The notes under the pieces are model-generated. The model was not told where the DNA came from, made no database searches, and was given only the letters and a program-made list of their open reading frames with translations. A DNA stretch of 64,000 nucleotides from Candidatus Tokpelaia hoelldoblerii (lineage in GTDB: Bacteria > Pseudomonadota > Alphaproteobacteria > Rhizobiales > Rhizobiaceae): the NCBI GenBank assembly GCA_002005325.1, contig CP017315.1:186001-250000 (forward strand), given 5' to 3'. The position numbers were made by a program, and so were the translations under genes. Of the stretch, positions 33,764-42,611 are shown in pieces (the first letter of the stretch is position 1; the number at the start of each line of letters is the position of its first letter).

Positions 33764-34561
33764 ATGATTGGCACATATAGCAGTTACAAAAATATTGTCA
33801 GCAATATGTCGCGGACTCTGAAGACGGTTATGACGCAGCCGCAGATCAAGCGTGAAACCGATTATTATACTGCGACAATCAGAAGTATTGGTTCTGTTGA
33901 CGCGTTTCTGAAGAATGACAAGGTTTATTCCTATGCCATGCAGGCCTGGGGACTGGAAGACATGGCCTTTGCCAAGGGCATGATGCGCAAGGTGCTGACG
34001 GATCCTGACTTTGCCGGCAAAATGGTGGACAAGCGCTATCAGAGCTTTGCCGAAGCGTTTGATTTCAGGCGCTATGGCGACAAGGCGACAGAGCGTGACA
34101 GCGCCACCAGGCAAACTGTCAATAAATATATGCAGCAGACGCTGGAAACCCAGACCGGAGACCAGAAGCCCGGGGCGCGGCTGGCGCTCTATTTCAACCG
34201 CACCATCAGTGAAATGGCGAAAAGCGGCACGTTATCACAGGACTCATGGGCTTATCAGGTTATGGGTGACAGGGCGCTGCGCGAGGTGGTGTTTACCGCT
34301 CTTGGCCTGCCTGAAACCATCGGGGCGTCAGATATTGAGGCGCAAAAGCGCTTGCTGGAATCGCGGATGTCTTATTCTGATCTGGCAGATCAGAATAATA
34401 TGGAAGTGTTTATCGGGCGGTTTTCCGCCATGTATGATTTGCAAAATCAGCCGATGGTCAGCCCGGCGCTTGATGTATTGAACGCGACAAACAGTTCAAG
34501 CGGCACCGGTTTTTCCAATTCGATGATGATGTCGTTGCAGAGTCTGCGCTTTGGTGCTTGA
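33764..34561 (+). CDS. DUF1217 flagellar-cluster protein
   Basis: A 265-aa protein of the DUF1217 family, found within flagellar clusters of rhizobia and relatives. Features are repeated helical blocks such as VDAFLKNDKVYSYAMQAWGL, AKGMMRKVLTDPDFAGKMVD and RYQSFAEAFDF. There is no signal peptide and no transmembrane segment. Its secretion or assembly role is unknown. It is the first gene of the DUF1217-flgF-fliI unit, with a flagellar promoter motif 51 bp upstream. Confidence 0.82.
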   Translation: MIGTYSSYKNIVSNMSRTLKTVMTQPQIKRETDYYTATIRSIGSVDAFLKNDKVYSYAMQAWGLEDMAFAKGMMRKVLTDPDFAGKMVDKRYQSFAEAFDFRRYGDKATERDSATRQTVNKYMQQTLETQTGDQKPGARLALYFNRTISEMAKSGTLSQDSWAYQVMGDRALREVVFTALGLPETIGASDIEAQKRLLESRMSYSDLADQNNMEVFIGRFSAMYDLQNQPMVSPALDVLNATNSSSGTGFSNSMMMSLQSLRFGA

Positions 34562-34646
34562 AGGCAAGGTTTGATACGGCGCGTGCTTTGCGTGCTGTGT
34601 TTTCTTTAAACGAGTGAAAACAGCAAGTTTTGCGGGAATTGAAAGA

Positions 34647-35381
34647 ATGCAAAATCCGGTTTATGTAGGTGTTTCAGCGCAAATCAGTCTGGCGCGGCGG
34701 ATGGAAACCATTGCCCGCAATATGGCCAATATCAATACGCCCGGCTTTCGCGCTGAAGCGATGAAGTTTGAAACGCTGGTGTCCCGGATAGCGGAAAACA
34801 ACAGTGCGGTGGTCAATTTCACCACTGCCGGCAAAAGCTATATTGAAACCAGCCGCGGGCCGGTAACACAAACCGCCAATCCGCTGGATGTCGCTGTCAA
34901 GGGGGAAGCGTATTTTTCTTTGCAGACACCGGCCGGGCAGGTTTATACCCGTGATGGGCGGATGATGATGACGGCGGACGGGGCGCTTGTTTCGGTGATG
35001 GGCTATCCGTTTCTTGACGGTGGCGGTGCGCCGCTGGAGCTGAATCCGCAAGGGGGCGCGCCGAGGATTGCCGCTGATGGCACGATTTATCAAAATGATG
35101 TTGCTGTGGGCGCGCTTGGCCTGTTTGAGTTCCAGCCTGATTCTGAATTGCGCTATGGGCCCAATGCTTCTGTTATACCGGACAAGGAGCCGCTGCCGCT
35201 CGCCAATGCGTCTGTCAACGGGGTGATGCAGGGTTATATTGAAAACGCCAATGTTAACGGTGTGGTGGAAATGACGCGCCTGATTGAGGTGAGCCGCGCC
35301 TTTGAACAGGTGGAGGCCATGCTGCGCCAGCAGGAAGAAATGATGGGCAAGGCGATTGATACCATCGGTGCGGTTCGCTAG
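34647..35381 (+). CDS. flgF: Flagellar proximal rod protein FlgF
   Basis: A 244-aa rod subunit. The N-terminal rod signature reads SLARRMETIARNMANINTPG then FRAEAMKFETL; the middle has YFSLQTPAGQVYTRDGRM and the C-terminus VEMTRLIEVSRAFEQVEAML. Compared with FlgG it lacks a long central domain and is shorter, as usual for FlgF. ATG 34647 is preferred over GTG 34614 because the family begins near it and GAAAG lies upstream. fliI follows after 5 bp. Confidence 0.92.
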   Translation: MQNPVYVGVSAQISLARRMETIARNMANINTPGFRAEAMKFETLVSRIAENNSAVVNFTTAGKSYIETSRGPVTQTANPLDVAVKGEAYFSLQTPAGQVYTRDGRMMMTADGALVSVMGYPFLDGGGAPLELNPQGGAPRIAADGTIYQNDVAVGALGLFEFQPDSELRYGPNASVIPDKEPLPLANASVNGVMQGYIENANVNGVVEMTRLIEVSRAFEQVEAMLRQQEEMMGKAIDTIGAVR

Positions 35382-35386
35382 AAACG

Positions 35387-36754
35387 ATGGATAGCGTCCG
35401 CTCTTCCCTGCCGCTTGAACGCCTTGCCGCTTTTGCCCGGCAACATCAGGGCCGTGCTTGTGCTCTGGTGGCTGAAGGCGGCGTGATCTGCGATATATCG
35501 CGCAATGCCTTTGCGGCGCGCGGCCTGGCGCAATCGGTCTCTCTTGGTGATATTGTCACGGTTGATTGCGGCGCGGACAGTGTGCGCGGTGAAGTGATTC
35601 AAATCAGTGAAGAGCAGGTACGCATCAAGCCTTTTGATGAAACGGTGAAACCGGTGCTGGGGGCTTCTGTCTTTGCGCACGGCGCCTTTGCTGTCCGGCC
35701 GGATCGCTCGTGGCGCGGGCGTGTGGTCAATGCGCTGGGCGAGGCGATTGATGAAGAGGGCGCGCTGGTGGAAGGTGTTCGCCCGATGGCGATTGAGGCG
35801 GTTGCCTTGCCGGCGTTGCAGCGGGGCCGGGTCGGGACTCCGTTGCGCACTGGTGTGAAGGTGCTTGATATTTTTACCCCGCTGTGTTTCGGCCAGCGTA
35901 TTGGTGTGTTTGCCGGCTCCGGTGTCGGCAAGTCAACGCTGCTGGCGATGATGACGCAGGCTGACCATTTTGATACGGTGGTTCTGGCCCTGACGGGCGA
36001 GCGCGGGCGTGAGGTGCGCGATATGCTGGAAGACACGCTTGCCGGCAAGCGCGGCAAGGTGGTGGCTGTCGTGGCAACCGGCGATGAAAGCCCGATGATG
36101 CGGCGTATGGCGCCGGCGACCGCCACAACCATTGCGGAATATTTTGCCGGTCTTGGCGACAATGTCCTGTTGATGGTGGATTCTGTCACCCGTTATGCCC
36201 TTGCCGGGCGCGAAGTCGGGATTGCCGCCGGTGAACCGCCGGTGTCGCGCGGTTTTCCGCCCGGTGTTTTCAGCCAGCTGGCCCGCCTGCTTGAGCGGGC
36301 GGGGCCGGGGCGCGAGGGGCGCGGTTCCATCACCGGTGTTTATGCAGTGCTGATTGATGGTGATGACCATAATGATCCGGTGGCTGATGCCATCCGCGGT
36401 ATTCTTGATGGACACATCGTGCTTGACCGCGCCATTGTTGCGCAGGGGCGGTTTCCGGCGGTGGATATTCTGGCGTCAATTTCGCGCCTTGCCGCCCATT
36501 GCTGGACGGCGGAACAGCGCCAGCTGGTGAAAAGCTTGCGCGAGATGGTTGCGCGTTATGAGGAAACGCGTGATTTGCGCGCCATGGGCGCTTATAAAGC
36601 CGGCAGTGACAGCGTGCTTGATCAGGCGGTGCAACTGGTGCCGCGTCTCTATGCCGCTATGGCGCAAGGCCCGGATACACCGCCTGTTGCTGATGCTTAT
36701 GCTGAACTGGCGCGCGCTTTGCGCGACAGTGCGGGTGAGGGTGCAAAGGCATAA
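35387..36754 (+). CDS. fliI: Flagellar export ATPase FliI
   Basis: A 455-aa F1-beta-like ATPase. The P-loop is GSGVGKSTLLAMM (about 184-196), Walker B lies in DNVLLMVDSVTRYALAGREV, and EPPVSRGFPPGVFSQLARLL is the family signature. It energises loading of export substrates with FliH and FliJ. A FliH-like gene lies at 46691 and a FliJ-like gene at 17044, so the ATPase complex genes are dispersed. Confidence 0.96.
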   Translation: MDSVRSSLPLERLAAFARQHQGRACALVAEGGVICDISRNAFAARGLAQSVSLGDIVTVDCGADSVRGEVIQISEEQVRIKPFDETVKPVLGASVFAHGAFAVRPDRSWRGRVVNALGEAIDEEGALVEGVRPMAIEAVALPALQRGRVGTPLRTGVKVLDIFTPLCFGQRIGVFAGSGVGKSTLLAMMTQADHFDTVVLALTGERGREVRDMLEDTLAGKRGKVVAVVATGDESPMMRRMAPATATTIAEYFAGLGDNVLLMVDSVTRYALAGREVGIAAGEPPVSRGFPPGVFSQLARLLERAGPGREGRGSITGVYAVLIDGDDHNDPVADAIRGILDGHIVLDRAIVAQGRFPAVDILASISRLAAHCWTAEQRQLVKSLREMVARYEETRDLRAMGAYKAGSDSVLDQAVQLVPRLYAAMAQGPDTPPVADAYAELARALRDSAGEGAKA

Positions 36755-36769
36755 ATGTATTGCCGCATG

Positions 36770-36803
36770 ACGCAAGTTTTGCGCAAGTTTGGTGTTTTAT
36801 AGT
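36770..36803 (+). promoter_or_regulatory. Flagellar promoter motif upstream of flgB
   Basis: Two perfect CGCAAG half-sites, 36771-36776 and 36782-36787, lie 11 bp apart (ACGCAAGTTTTGCGCAAG). TATAGT (36798-36803) begins 10 nt after the second CAAG, about 140 bp before the flgB start. No gene is seen in the 36755-36940 gap. Confidence 0.7.
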
Positions 36804-36940
36804 CATTTATCAATATGCTGGTGTTTCTGGCAAAAACTGTTTCCAGCGGTTTGTGTCAGAATAATATCAAGAGAACAGGAACATGGTCGTTTTCAGGCAA
36901 GCCTGAACAAAACGACCGGGAAATAGCGGGACACTCTTCA

Positions 36941-37330
36941 ATGGAGCCAATCCAGTTATACGCTTTGGCAAGCAGGCAGGCTGAGTGGCTTGCCGTGCGC
37001 CAGAAAGTGGTTGCAGGCAATATCGCCAATGCCAATACGCCGGGCTTTCGCGCCGGTGATATTGAGCCTTTTTCGGCTGTGCTGGACAAGCAGACTCTGG
37101 CGCTGGCCAAAACCAGCGCGCAGCATATGGATGTTGCGGGCAGTGCGCTTGAATCCGGCGCCATGCGCCCGGCGCAGACGGATGAAATCACCCATTCGGG
37201 CAATGATGTCAATCTGGAAGATGAATTGCGCAAGGGGGGCGAAGTTGTCCGCGAAATGTCATTGAATACCGCCATCATCAAATCCTTTCACCGGATGATG
37301 ATGAGCACGACCAGAGGGAACCAGGGCTGA
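36941..37330 (+). CDS. flgB: Flagellar proximal rod protein FlgB
   Basis: A 129-aa rod protein: LASRQAEWLAVRQKVVAGNI with ANANTPGFRAGDIEPF is the N-terminal rod signature, and NDVNLEDELRKGGEVVREMS the C-terminal helix. ATG 36941 is chosen over a 42-residue longer ORF because it begins the conserved domain and GCGGGA precedes it. Its stop overlaps the flgC start by one base. Confidence 0.93.
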   Translation: MEPIQLYALASRQAEWLAVRQKVVAGNIANANTPGFRAGDIEPFSAVLDKQTLALAKTSAQHMDVAGSALESGAMRPAQTDEITHSGNDVNLEDELRKGGEVVREMSLNTAIIKSFHRMMMSTTRGNQG

Positions 37331-37746
37331 TGTCTGATCCGCTTCTTGCAGCAGGCCGCGTTGCGGCGACAGGCCTTGCAGCGCAGTCAACGCGTATGCG
37401 CATTATCGCTGAAAATATGGCGAATGCCCAGTCAACCGGCATGACCGCCGGCGACCGGCCCTATCAGCGCAAAACCGTGAGTTTTGAGGCTGTTCTCAAT
37501 CCTTATTCCGGCGGGCAGGGGGTTGAAATCGGGCGTATCAGCCATGACAAGGCGCTGCCGATTGTGCGTTTTGAACCCGGCCATCCGGCGGCGGACAAAA
37601 ACGGCTATGTCAAATATCCCAATGTCAGCGCTATTGTTGAAATGGCTGATATGCGTGAGGCAAACCGCTCCTATGAGGCGAATTTGCAGATTATCCGACA
37701 GGCGCGCGAACTTGTGACGCAGACGATTGATTTGTTGAAAGGGTAA
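37330..37746 (+). CDS. flgC: Flagellar proximal rod protein FlgC
   Basis: A 138-aa rod protein with the N-terminal signature AQSTRMRIIAENMANAQSTG and the C-terminal YVKYPNVSAIVEMADMREAN, where NRSYEANLQIIRQARELV follows. It is coupled to flgB (TGATG) and followed by fliE after 3 bp. Confidence 0.95.
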   Translation: MSDPLLAAGRVAATGLAAQSTRMRIIAENMANAQSTGMTAGDRPYQRKTVSFEAVLNPYSGGQGVEIGRISHDKALPIVRFEPGHPAADKNGYVKYPNVSAIVEMADMREANRSYEANLQIIRQARELVTQTIDLLKG

Positions 37747-37749
37747 GGG

Positions 37750-38106
37750 ATGATTGAACCGCTGGTAAGTGTCGCAACCCGTGCCGCACTGGAAAAATTG
37801 GCTGATACCTATGGTTATGCCAATGTCGCACAGACCCCGTCTGTGCAGATGGACGGGATGCCGGCAGTGGAAGAAGGGGCGCAGGCTCCAAGCTTTTCGC
37901 AGGTTCTCTCCGGGTTGACCAATGGCATGGCCGGGAAGATCGGCCACGCGGAAGAGCTGTCCATGCGCCGCATGGCCGGTGAGGAAGTGCCGATCCGCGA
38001 GGTTGTCAGCGCGGTGATGGATGCTGAACAGTCTTTGAGCGCGGCGATTGCCATTCGCGACAAGATTGTGCAGGCCTATCTGGAAATCAGCCGGATGCAG
38101 ATCTGA
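37750..38106 (+). CDS. fliE: Flagellar hook-basal body protein FliE
   Basis: A 118-aa adaptor between the MS ring and the rod. The C-terminal half is typical: VPIREVVSAVMDAEQSLSAA followed by IRDKIVQAYLEISRMQI. It is the third gene of flgB-flgC-fliE-flgG. Confidence 0.93.
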   Translation: MIEPLVSVATRAALEKLADTYGYANVAQTPSVQMDGMPAVEEGAQAPSFSQVLSGLTNGMAGKIGHAEELSMRRMAGEEVPIREVVSAVMDAEQSLSAAIAIRDKIVQAYLEISRMQI

Positions 38107-38138
38107 TCCGGGCAGAACGGGGCATGAATGAATTCAGG

Positions 38139-38157
38139 AGCCTTAATGAGTAAGGCT
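38139..38157 (+). repeat. Hairpin between fliE and flgG
   Basis: AGCCTTA (38139-38145) and TAAGGCT (38151-38157) form a 7-bp stem with a 5-nt loop in the 74-bp gap before flgG. No T-run follows; it may affect mRNA stability inside the operon. Confidence 0.5.
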
Positions 38158-38180
38158 TGTAACAAAAAGGTGATGTAACT

Positions 38181-38987
38181 ATGGTGATGAGATCTCTGTC
38201 AATTGCCGCAACAGGCATGAACGCCCAGCAAACCAATCTTGACGTAATCGCCAACAATATAGCCAATGTCAATACAACCGGTTACAAGCGCGCCCGCGCT
38301 GAATTTACCGATCTGATGTACACGGCGGAACGCATGGTGGGCGTGCCCAATGCCGGTGCTGACACGATGGTGCCGGAAGGGGCGATGATCGGCCTTGGCG
38401 TGCGCACGGCGGCTGTGCGCAGGACGCATGATATTCAGGGTTCTTATGTCGAAACCGGCAATCAGCTGAATGTGCTGATTGAAGGGCGCGGCTATTTTGA
38501 AATTCAGGATGCCAACGGCAACACCTTTTATACCCGCGCCGGTGCTTTCAACCTCAATGCTGACGGACAGCTTGTCACGCTTGACGGCAATCTGGTGCAG
38601 CCGGTGATCACTGTTCCCGACCAGATCGGCAAGGATGGCAAGATCACCATCACCCGTGACGGGCGGGTGTTGTACCGTCTTGACGGTGATGCCGAGCAGA
38701 CAGAGCTCGGCCAGCTCAATCTGGTCAATTTCACCAATCAGTCCGGGCTTGAGCCGGTGGGGGATAACCTCTTTCGTGAAACAGCCGCTTCCGGCGCGCC
38801 GCTGGTCGGCAATCCGGGGGATGAAAATTATGGTGTTCTGCATCAGGGCTATCTGGAAGCGTCCAACGTTGACCCGGTGCGCGAGATTACGGACCTGATC
38901 GCCGCGCAGCGTGCTTATGAGATGAATTCAAAGGTGATCCAGACCGCCGATGAAATGTCCGCCGTTGTTTCCAAAAATCTGAGATAG
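38181..38987 (+). CDS. flgG: Flagellar distal rod protein FlgG
   Basis: A 268-aa distal rod protein of normal length. MRSLSIAATGMNAQQTNLDV with IANNIANVNTTGYKRARAEF is the FlgG N-terminus, FEIQDANGNTFYTRAGAFNL the middle, and YLEASNVDPVREITDLIAAQ with RAYEMNSKVIQTADEM the C-terminus. An internal ATG two codons in (38187) is an equally good start. Confidence 0.96.
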   Translation: MVMRSLSIAATGMNAQQTNLDVIANNIANVNTTGYKRARAEFTDLMYTAERMVGVPNAGADTMVPEGAMIGLGVRTAAVRRTHDIQGSYVETGNQLNVLIEGRGYFEIQDANGNTFYTRAGAFNLNADGQLVTLDGNLVQPVITVPDQIGKDGKITITRDGRVLYRLDGDAEQTELGQLNLVNFTNQSGLEPVGDNLFRETAASGAPLVGNPGDENYGVLHQGYLEASNVDPVREITDLIAAQRAYEMNSKVIQTADEMSAVVSKNLR

Positions 38988-38992
38988 GGTTT

Positions 38993-39454
38993 ATGGGCAG
39001 ACTTTTGTTCCTGGCTTTGTGCCTTTTGTCTTTTTTGGCGTTTGGGTCATCAGCTCAGGCGGGCAGGGTGGATTTTGTCGTGCCGCTTGTCACGGTTTAT
39101 CCCGGGCAGCCGCTGGGCGATGTCGCTATAAGCAGAAAAGGCTTTTTCATCCGTGAAGAAGCGGCATCGCTTTATGTGGTCGACAGCAGCCAGTTGCTGA
39201 ACAAGATTGCCCGCGGCACATTGCCGGCCGGCCGGCCGATCAAGGTTTCCATGCTGGGGGACCCGGTGCTGGTCAAACGCGGGCAGATGGCGCGGCTGGT
39301 GTTCACCTCTGGCGATCTGGTGATCACCGCTATGGGCATGGCGATGGAAGCGGGGTCTGTCGGGGATTTTATCAAGGTGCGCAATACGGATTCCGGTTTG
39401 GTCATCAATGGCACAGTGCTGGATGATGGCAGTGTGCGGGTAGGCGGGCGATGA
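38993..39454 (+). CDS. flgA: Flagellar P-ring assembly chaperone FlgA
   Basis: A 153-aa periplasmic protein with a signal peptide (residues about 1-23, cleaved after AQA) and an SAF domain: IARGTLPAGRPIKVSMLGDP, VLVKRGQMARLVFTSGDL and GDFIKVRNTDSG. FlgA assists FlgI to form the P-ring. It overlaps flgI by 4 nt. Confidence 0.92.
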   Translation: MGRLLFLALCLLSFLAFGSSAQAGRVDFVVPLVTVYPGQPLGDVAISRKGFFIREEAASLYVVDSSQLLNKIARGTLPAGRPIKVSMLGDPVLVKRGQMARLVFTSGDLVITAMGMAMEAGSVGDFIKVRNTDSGLVINGTVLDDGSVRVGGR

Positions 39455-40680
39455 GACGGCTTTTCTCTTTGTTTTTCTCAATTGCTGTTGCGTTTGCCGC
39501 TGTGGTGCCGGCGTTTGCTGATGAAGCGGGCAAAGTCCCGCGCGAAGTCAACTCACCCGCTGGCAGCGATGCTGCATGGCTTGGTTCCGGCGGTGATCCG
39601 GCCAAGCTGAAATATTCTGATCTGGCGCGTCCGGGAGTTGTGGCACGGCTGAAAGATATTGCGATTATTCAGGGTGTGCGCCCCAATCAGCTTGTCGGCT
39701 ATGGTCTGGTGATCGGCCTCAACAATACCGGTGATTCCTTGCGCAATGCACCGTTTACCGAACAGTCCATGCGCGCCATGCTTGACAATCTTGGCATCAG
39801 CCCGCCGGCGGGCGGCACGCGTGCCAACAATATGGCGGCGGTGATTGTCACGGCGGAAATTCCGCCCTTCGCCACCCCGGGTTCGCGTATTGATGTCACT
39901 GTTTCCTCGCTGGGCGACGCATCTTCCTTGCAGGGCGGCACGCTGATCATGACGCCGCTGCTTGGCGCTGATGGTGAAACTTATGCCGTGGCGCAGGGCA
40001 ACCTGACAGTTTCCGGCTTTGCCGCGCAAGGGCAGGCGGAAAGCCTGACACAGGGTGTGCCGACTTCGGGCCGCATTGCCAATGGCGCACTGGTCGAGCG
40101 CAAGGTTGAAGGCAATTTCAACGTCGGCAACGAGATTATTGTTGAATTGCGCGATCCTGATTTTTCCACCGCCATACGGGTGACGGATCTTGTCAATCTG
40201 TTTGCGTCAAAACGCTATGGCCGTGCTGTCGCGCGTGAGCGTGACGCCAAAACAGTTGTGCTGAAAAAGCCGCAGAATATCACTGCGGCGCGCTTTATCG
40301 CCGAGATTGAAGGCCTGCCTGTCCCGACCGATGAGATTGCCCGCGTCGTTGTGGATGAACGCACGGGAACAGTGGTGATCGGCGAAAAAGTACGGGTGTC
40401 GCGTGTGGCGATTTCGCATGGCAATCTGACAGTGCGGGTGACGGAAGACCCGTATGCGTCACAGCCTGAACCGTTCAGTGACGGTGAAACCGTTGTGTTG
40501 CCGCAAACCACGGTTGAAGCAAACGAACAGGATGCCAGCCTTGCCATTATCGGCGGCACCGATCTGGACAGTCTGGTCAAGGGCTTAAATCAGATCGGTG
40601 TTAAACCGGGCGGTATTATCGCCATTTTGCAGGCTATCAAAACAGCCGGTGCGCTGCATGCTGAACTGGTGGTGCAATGA
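39451..40680 (+). CDS. flgI: Flagellar P-ring protein FlgI
   Basis: A 409-aa periplasmic ring protein. The signal peptide covers residues about 1-25. Family signatures are ARLKDIAIIQGVRPNQLVGY, then GLVIGLNNTGDSL, ANNMAAVIVTAEIPPFATPG and the C-terminal LVKGLNQIGVKPGGIIAILQ. The mature N-terminus is preceded by a short extra segment. It is flanked by flgA and motE with 4-nt overlaps. Confidence 0.95.
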   Translation: MRRLFSLFFSIAVAFAAVVPAFADEAGKVPREVNSPAGSDAAWLGSGGDPAKLKYSDLARPGVVARLKDIAIIQGVRPNQLVGYGLVIGLNNTGDSLRNAPFTEQSMRAMLDNLGISPPAGGTRANNMAAVIVTAEIPPFATPGSRIDVTVSSLGDASSLQGGTLIMTPLLGADGETYAVAQGNLTVSGFAAQGQAESLTQGVPTSGRIANGALVERKVEGNFNVGNEIIVELRDPDFSTAIRVTDLVNLFASKRYGRAVARERDAKTVVLKKPQNITAARFIAEIEGLPVPTDEIARVVVDERTGTVVIGEKVRVSRVAISHGNLTVRVTEDPYASQPEPFSDGETVVLPQTTVEANEQDASLAIIGGTDLDSLVKGLNQIGVKPGGIIAILQAIKTAGALHAELVVQ

Positions 40681-41315
40681 GGTGGTTTAAAAACATCATA
40701 ATGGCTGTCGCGGTGCTGGTCTGGTATGCGCCTGCCTTTGCCCAGCAGCAGCCGGCGGCAGAACAGCAAACGGCACCGGCGGCTGAAATAACGCCCGCAA
40801 CAGAAGCCCCTGCCGCGCCGGCGCCTGACAGCACTGATGGTCAGACACAAACGCAGCCGGCGCCTGTGCAGGTTCCGCCTTTGCTGCCCGCCAGCGTTAC
40901 GCAGGATGATATTGCCCGTTTCTGTAAAAATATTGACAGGCAGGCACAGGATGCGCGCGTTGAATTGCAAATGCGCCAGCTTGCTGTTTTGCGCGGGGAC
41001 ATTGACGGGCGGATGAAACTGCTGGAAGAAAAACGCCGGGAATATGAAGACTGGCTCGCCCGCCGCAATGCTTTTCTCGAGCGGACGCAATCGTCTTTTG
41101 TCGGCATTGTTTCCAGGATGCGCCCTGATGCGGCTGCTGCTCAGCTTGCCCTGGTCGATGAGATGACGGCGGCATCCATCATATTGAAACTTGAGCCGCG
41201 CGTTTCCAGCGCCATCATGAACGAGCTGGCGCCGGAAAAGTCTGCCAGTCTCATGCGCATTCTTGCCAGCGCGCAAAAGCTGCCCGCTGACAAGGGCGCG
41301 AAAACACCGCGATAG
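40677..41315 (+). CDS. motE: MotE-like periplasmic chaperone
   Basis: A 212-aa protein with a signal peptide (to about residue 23, AFA), a Gln/Pro/Ala-rich disordered stretch and a helical MgtE-N-like domain (ARFCKNIDRQAQDARVELQM; MRPDAAAAQLALVDEMTAAS; IMNELAPEKSASLMRIL). In Sinorhizobium, motE lies between flgI and flgH and its product helps fold periplasmic MotC. Position and domain agree here, and motC is present at 48782. Confidence 0.85.
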   Translation: MRWFKNIIMAVAVLVWYAPAFAQQQPAAEQQTAPAAEITPATEAPAAPAPDSTDGQTQTQPAPVQVPPLLPASVTQDDIARFCKNIDRQAQDARVELQMRQLAVLRGDIDGRMKLLEEKRREYEDWLARRNAFLERTQSSFVGIVSRMRPDAAAAQLALVDEMTAASIILKLEPRVSSAIMNELAPEKSASLMRILASAQKLPADKGAKTPR

Positions 41316-41337
41316 ATGCGGGACAGAGGATAAAACC

Positions 41338-42078
41338 ATGGCTGAATTTCGTCTTTTCCGTTCTATGCCCCTTCCAGTTATGAAACGCGGTTTCGCCGGT
41401 GTTTTGTGCGCGGTGCTTTTGGCGGGCTGCGGTGCTATCAGGGACAGCGAGATAAACCGCGCGCCTGATTTTTCACCGGTCCGGGCTGATCTGGGCTATA
41501 CGGCGGCAAACAGCGCTGCCGCCTTTCCGCCGCAACCGGCGGAAAGCAAATATTCGCTTTACCGTCCCAACGGGCAGAATTTTTATCGCGACCCGCGGGC
41601 GGTAAAGCCCGGTGATGTGCTCACGGTGCTGATTTCCATCAATGACCGCGCCAGTTTGAAAAACAAGACCGATGCCAAGCGTGATGCGGACACGTCGCAC
41701 AGTGTTGACAGTGATTTCAGCCTGATCGCCAAAAGTATCGGCGGCAACATCAATACCGCGTCCTCCAGCAATTCCAAGGGCGATGCCAAGGTTGAGCGCA
41801 ATGAGAATATCCGGCTTTCCGTGGCGGCGATTGTCACCAATGTCCTGCCCAACGGCAATCTGGTGATTAATGGTTCGCAGGAAGTGCGGGTTAATCAGGA
41901 ATTACGGATTTTGAATGTTGTTGGTGTTGTCCGCCCGCGTGATATTTCCGGCAATAATACCATCAGCTATGACAAGATTGCCGAAGCGCGTGTTTCTTAT
42001 GGCGGGCGTGGCCGGATGAGCGAAGTGCAGTCGCCGCCATGGGGGCAGCAGATTTTAAATCGCGCCATGCCTTTCTGA
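41338..42078 (+). CDS. flgH: Flagellar L-ring lipoprotein FlgH
   Basis: A 246-aa outer-membrane ring lipoprotein with lipobox LLAGCG (Cys near residue 30). Signatures are YRDPRAVKPGDVLTVLISIN, the Ser/Asn-rich loop, and VNQELRILNVVGVVRPRDIS with ISYDKIAEARVSYGGRG. ATG 41338 has AGAGGATAA upstream; ATGs at 41365 and 41380 are possible alternatives nearer the signal peptide. A longer ORF overlapping motE is rejected. Confidence 0.94.
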   Translation: MAEFRLFRSMPLPVMKRGFAGVLCAVLLAGCGAIRDSEINRAPDFSPVRADLGYTAANSAAAFPPQPAESKYSLYRPNGQNFYRDPRAVKPGDVLTVLISINDRASLKNKTDAKRDADTSHSVDSDFSLIAKSIGGNINTASSSNSKGDAKVERNENIRLSVAAIVTNVLPNGNLVINGSQEVRVNQELRILNVVGVVRPRDISGNNTISYDKIAEARVSYGGRGRMSEVQSPPWGQQILNRAMPF

Positions 42079-42107
42079 CAGTTTGATGTTGCAACAGGAT
42101 TTCATAC

Positions 42108-42611
42108 ATGGCAGCTGATAAAACATCCGGTGATAAAAAACAGGGCGGCTCGGACACCGGGGGGCTGGTGATTGCCCTTGTCATTTTGACGGTTCTGGCC
42201 GGTGGCGGCGGCTGGTTTGCCGGCGCAAAGCTCGGGCTGTTTTCTGCCGTCCCGGCAGGCAGGGTGAATGCGGCTGACAAGGAAAATGTGGCGCAGGAAC
42301 AACCTCTGGCCGGTAATAACAGCGTGATTGTGCTGCAGCCGATTACGACCAATCTGGCCAGTCCTGCTACAACGTGGGTGCGGCTTGAAACATCTCTGGT
42401 TGCAACATCGGGCGAGAAAATTTCGCCGGAACTGGCGGCAGAAATCAGCAATGATTTTCTGGCCTATATGCGTGCTGTTCCTTTTTCCATGCTTAAAGGG
42501 CCGACAGGCCTGATGTATCTGCGTGAAGACTTGCTCGACCGGGCGAGGGTCCGCTCCAAAGGCAGGATTGCCCATGTGATCATATCCGGGCTGGTGGTTG
42601 AAGAAAAATGA
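42108..42611 (+). CDS. fliL: Flagellar basal body protein FliL
   Basis: A 167-aa stator-associated membrane protein: one transmembrane helix (about residues 16-40), a linker and a periplasmic stomatin-like domain (TTNLASPATTWVRLETSLVA; ISNDFLAYMRAVPFSMLKGP; LYLREDLLDRARVRSKGR in the form YLREDLLDRARVRSKGR). It overlaps fliP by 4 nt. Confidence 0.9.
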   Translation: MAADKTSGDKKQGGSDTGGLVIALVILTVLAGGGGWFAGAKLGLFSAVPAGRVNAADKENVAQEQPLAGNNSVIVLQPITTNLASPATTWVRLETSLVATSGEKISPELAAEISNDFLAYMRAVPFSMLKGPTGLMYLREDLLDRARVRSKGRIAHVIISGLVVEEK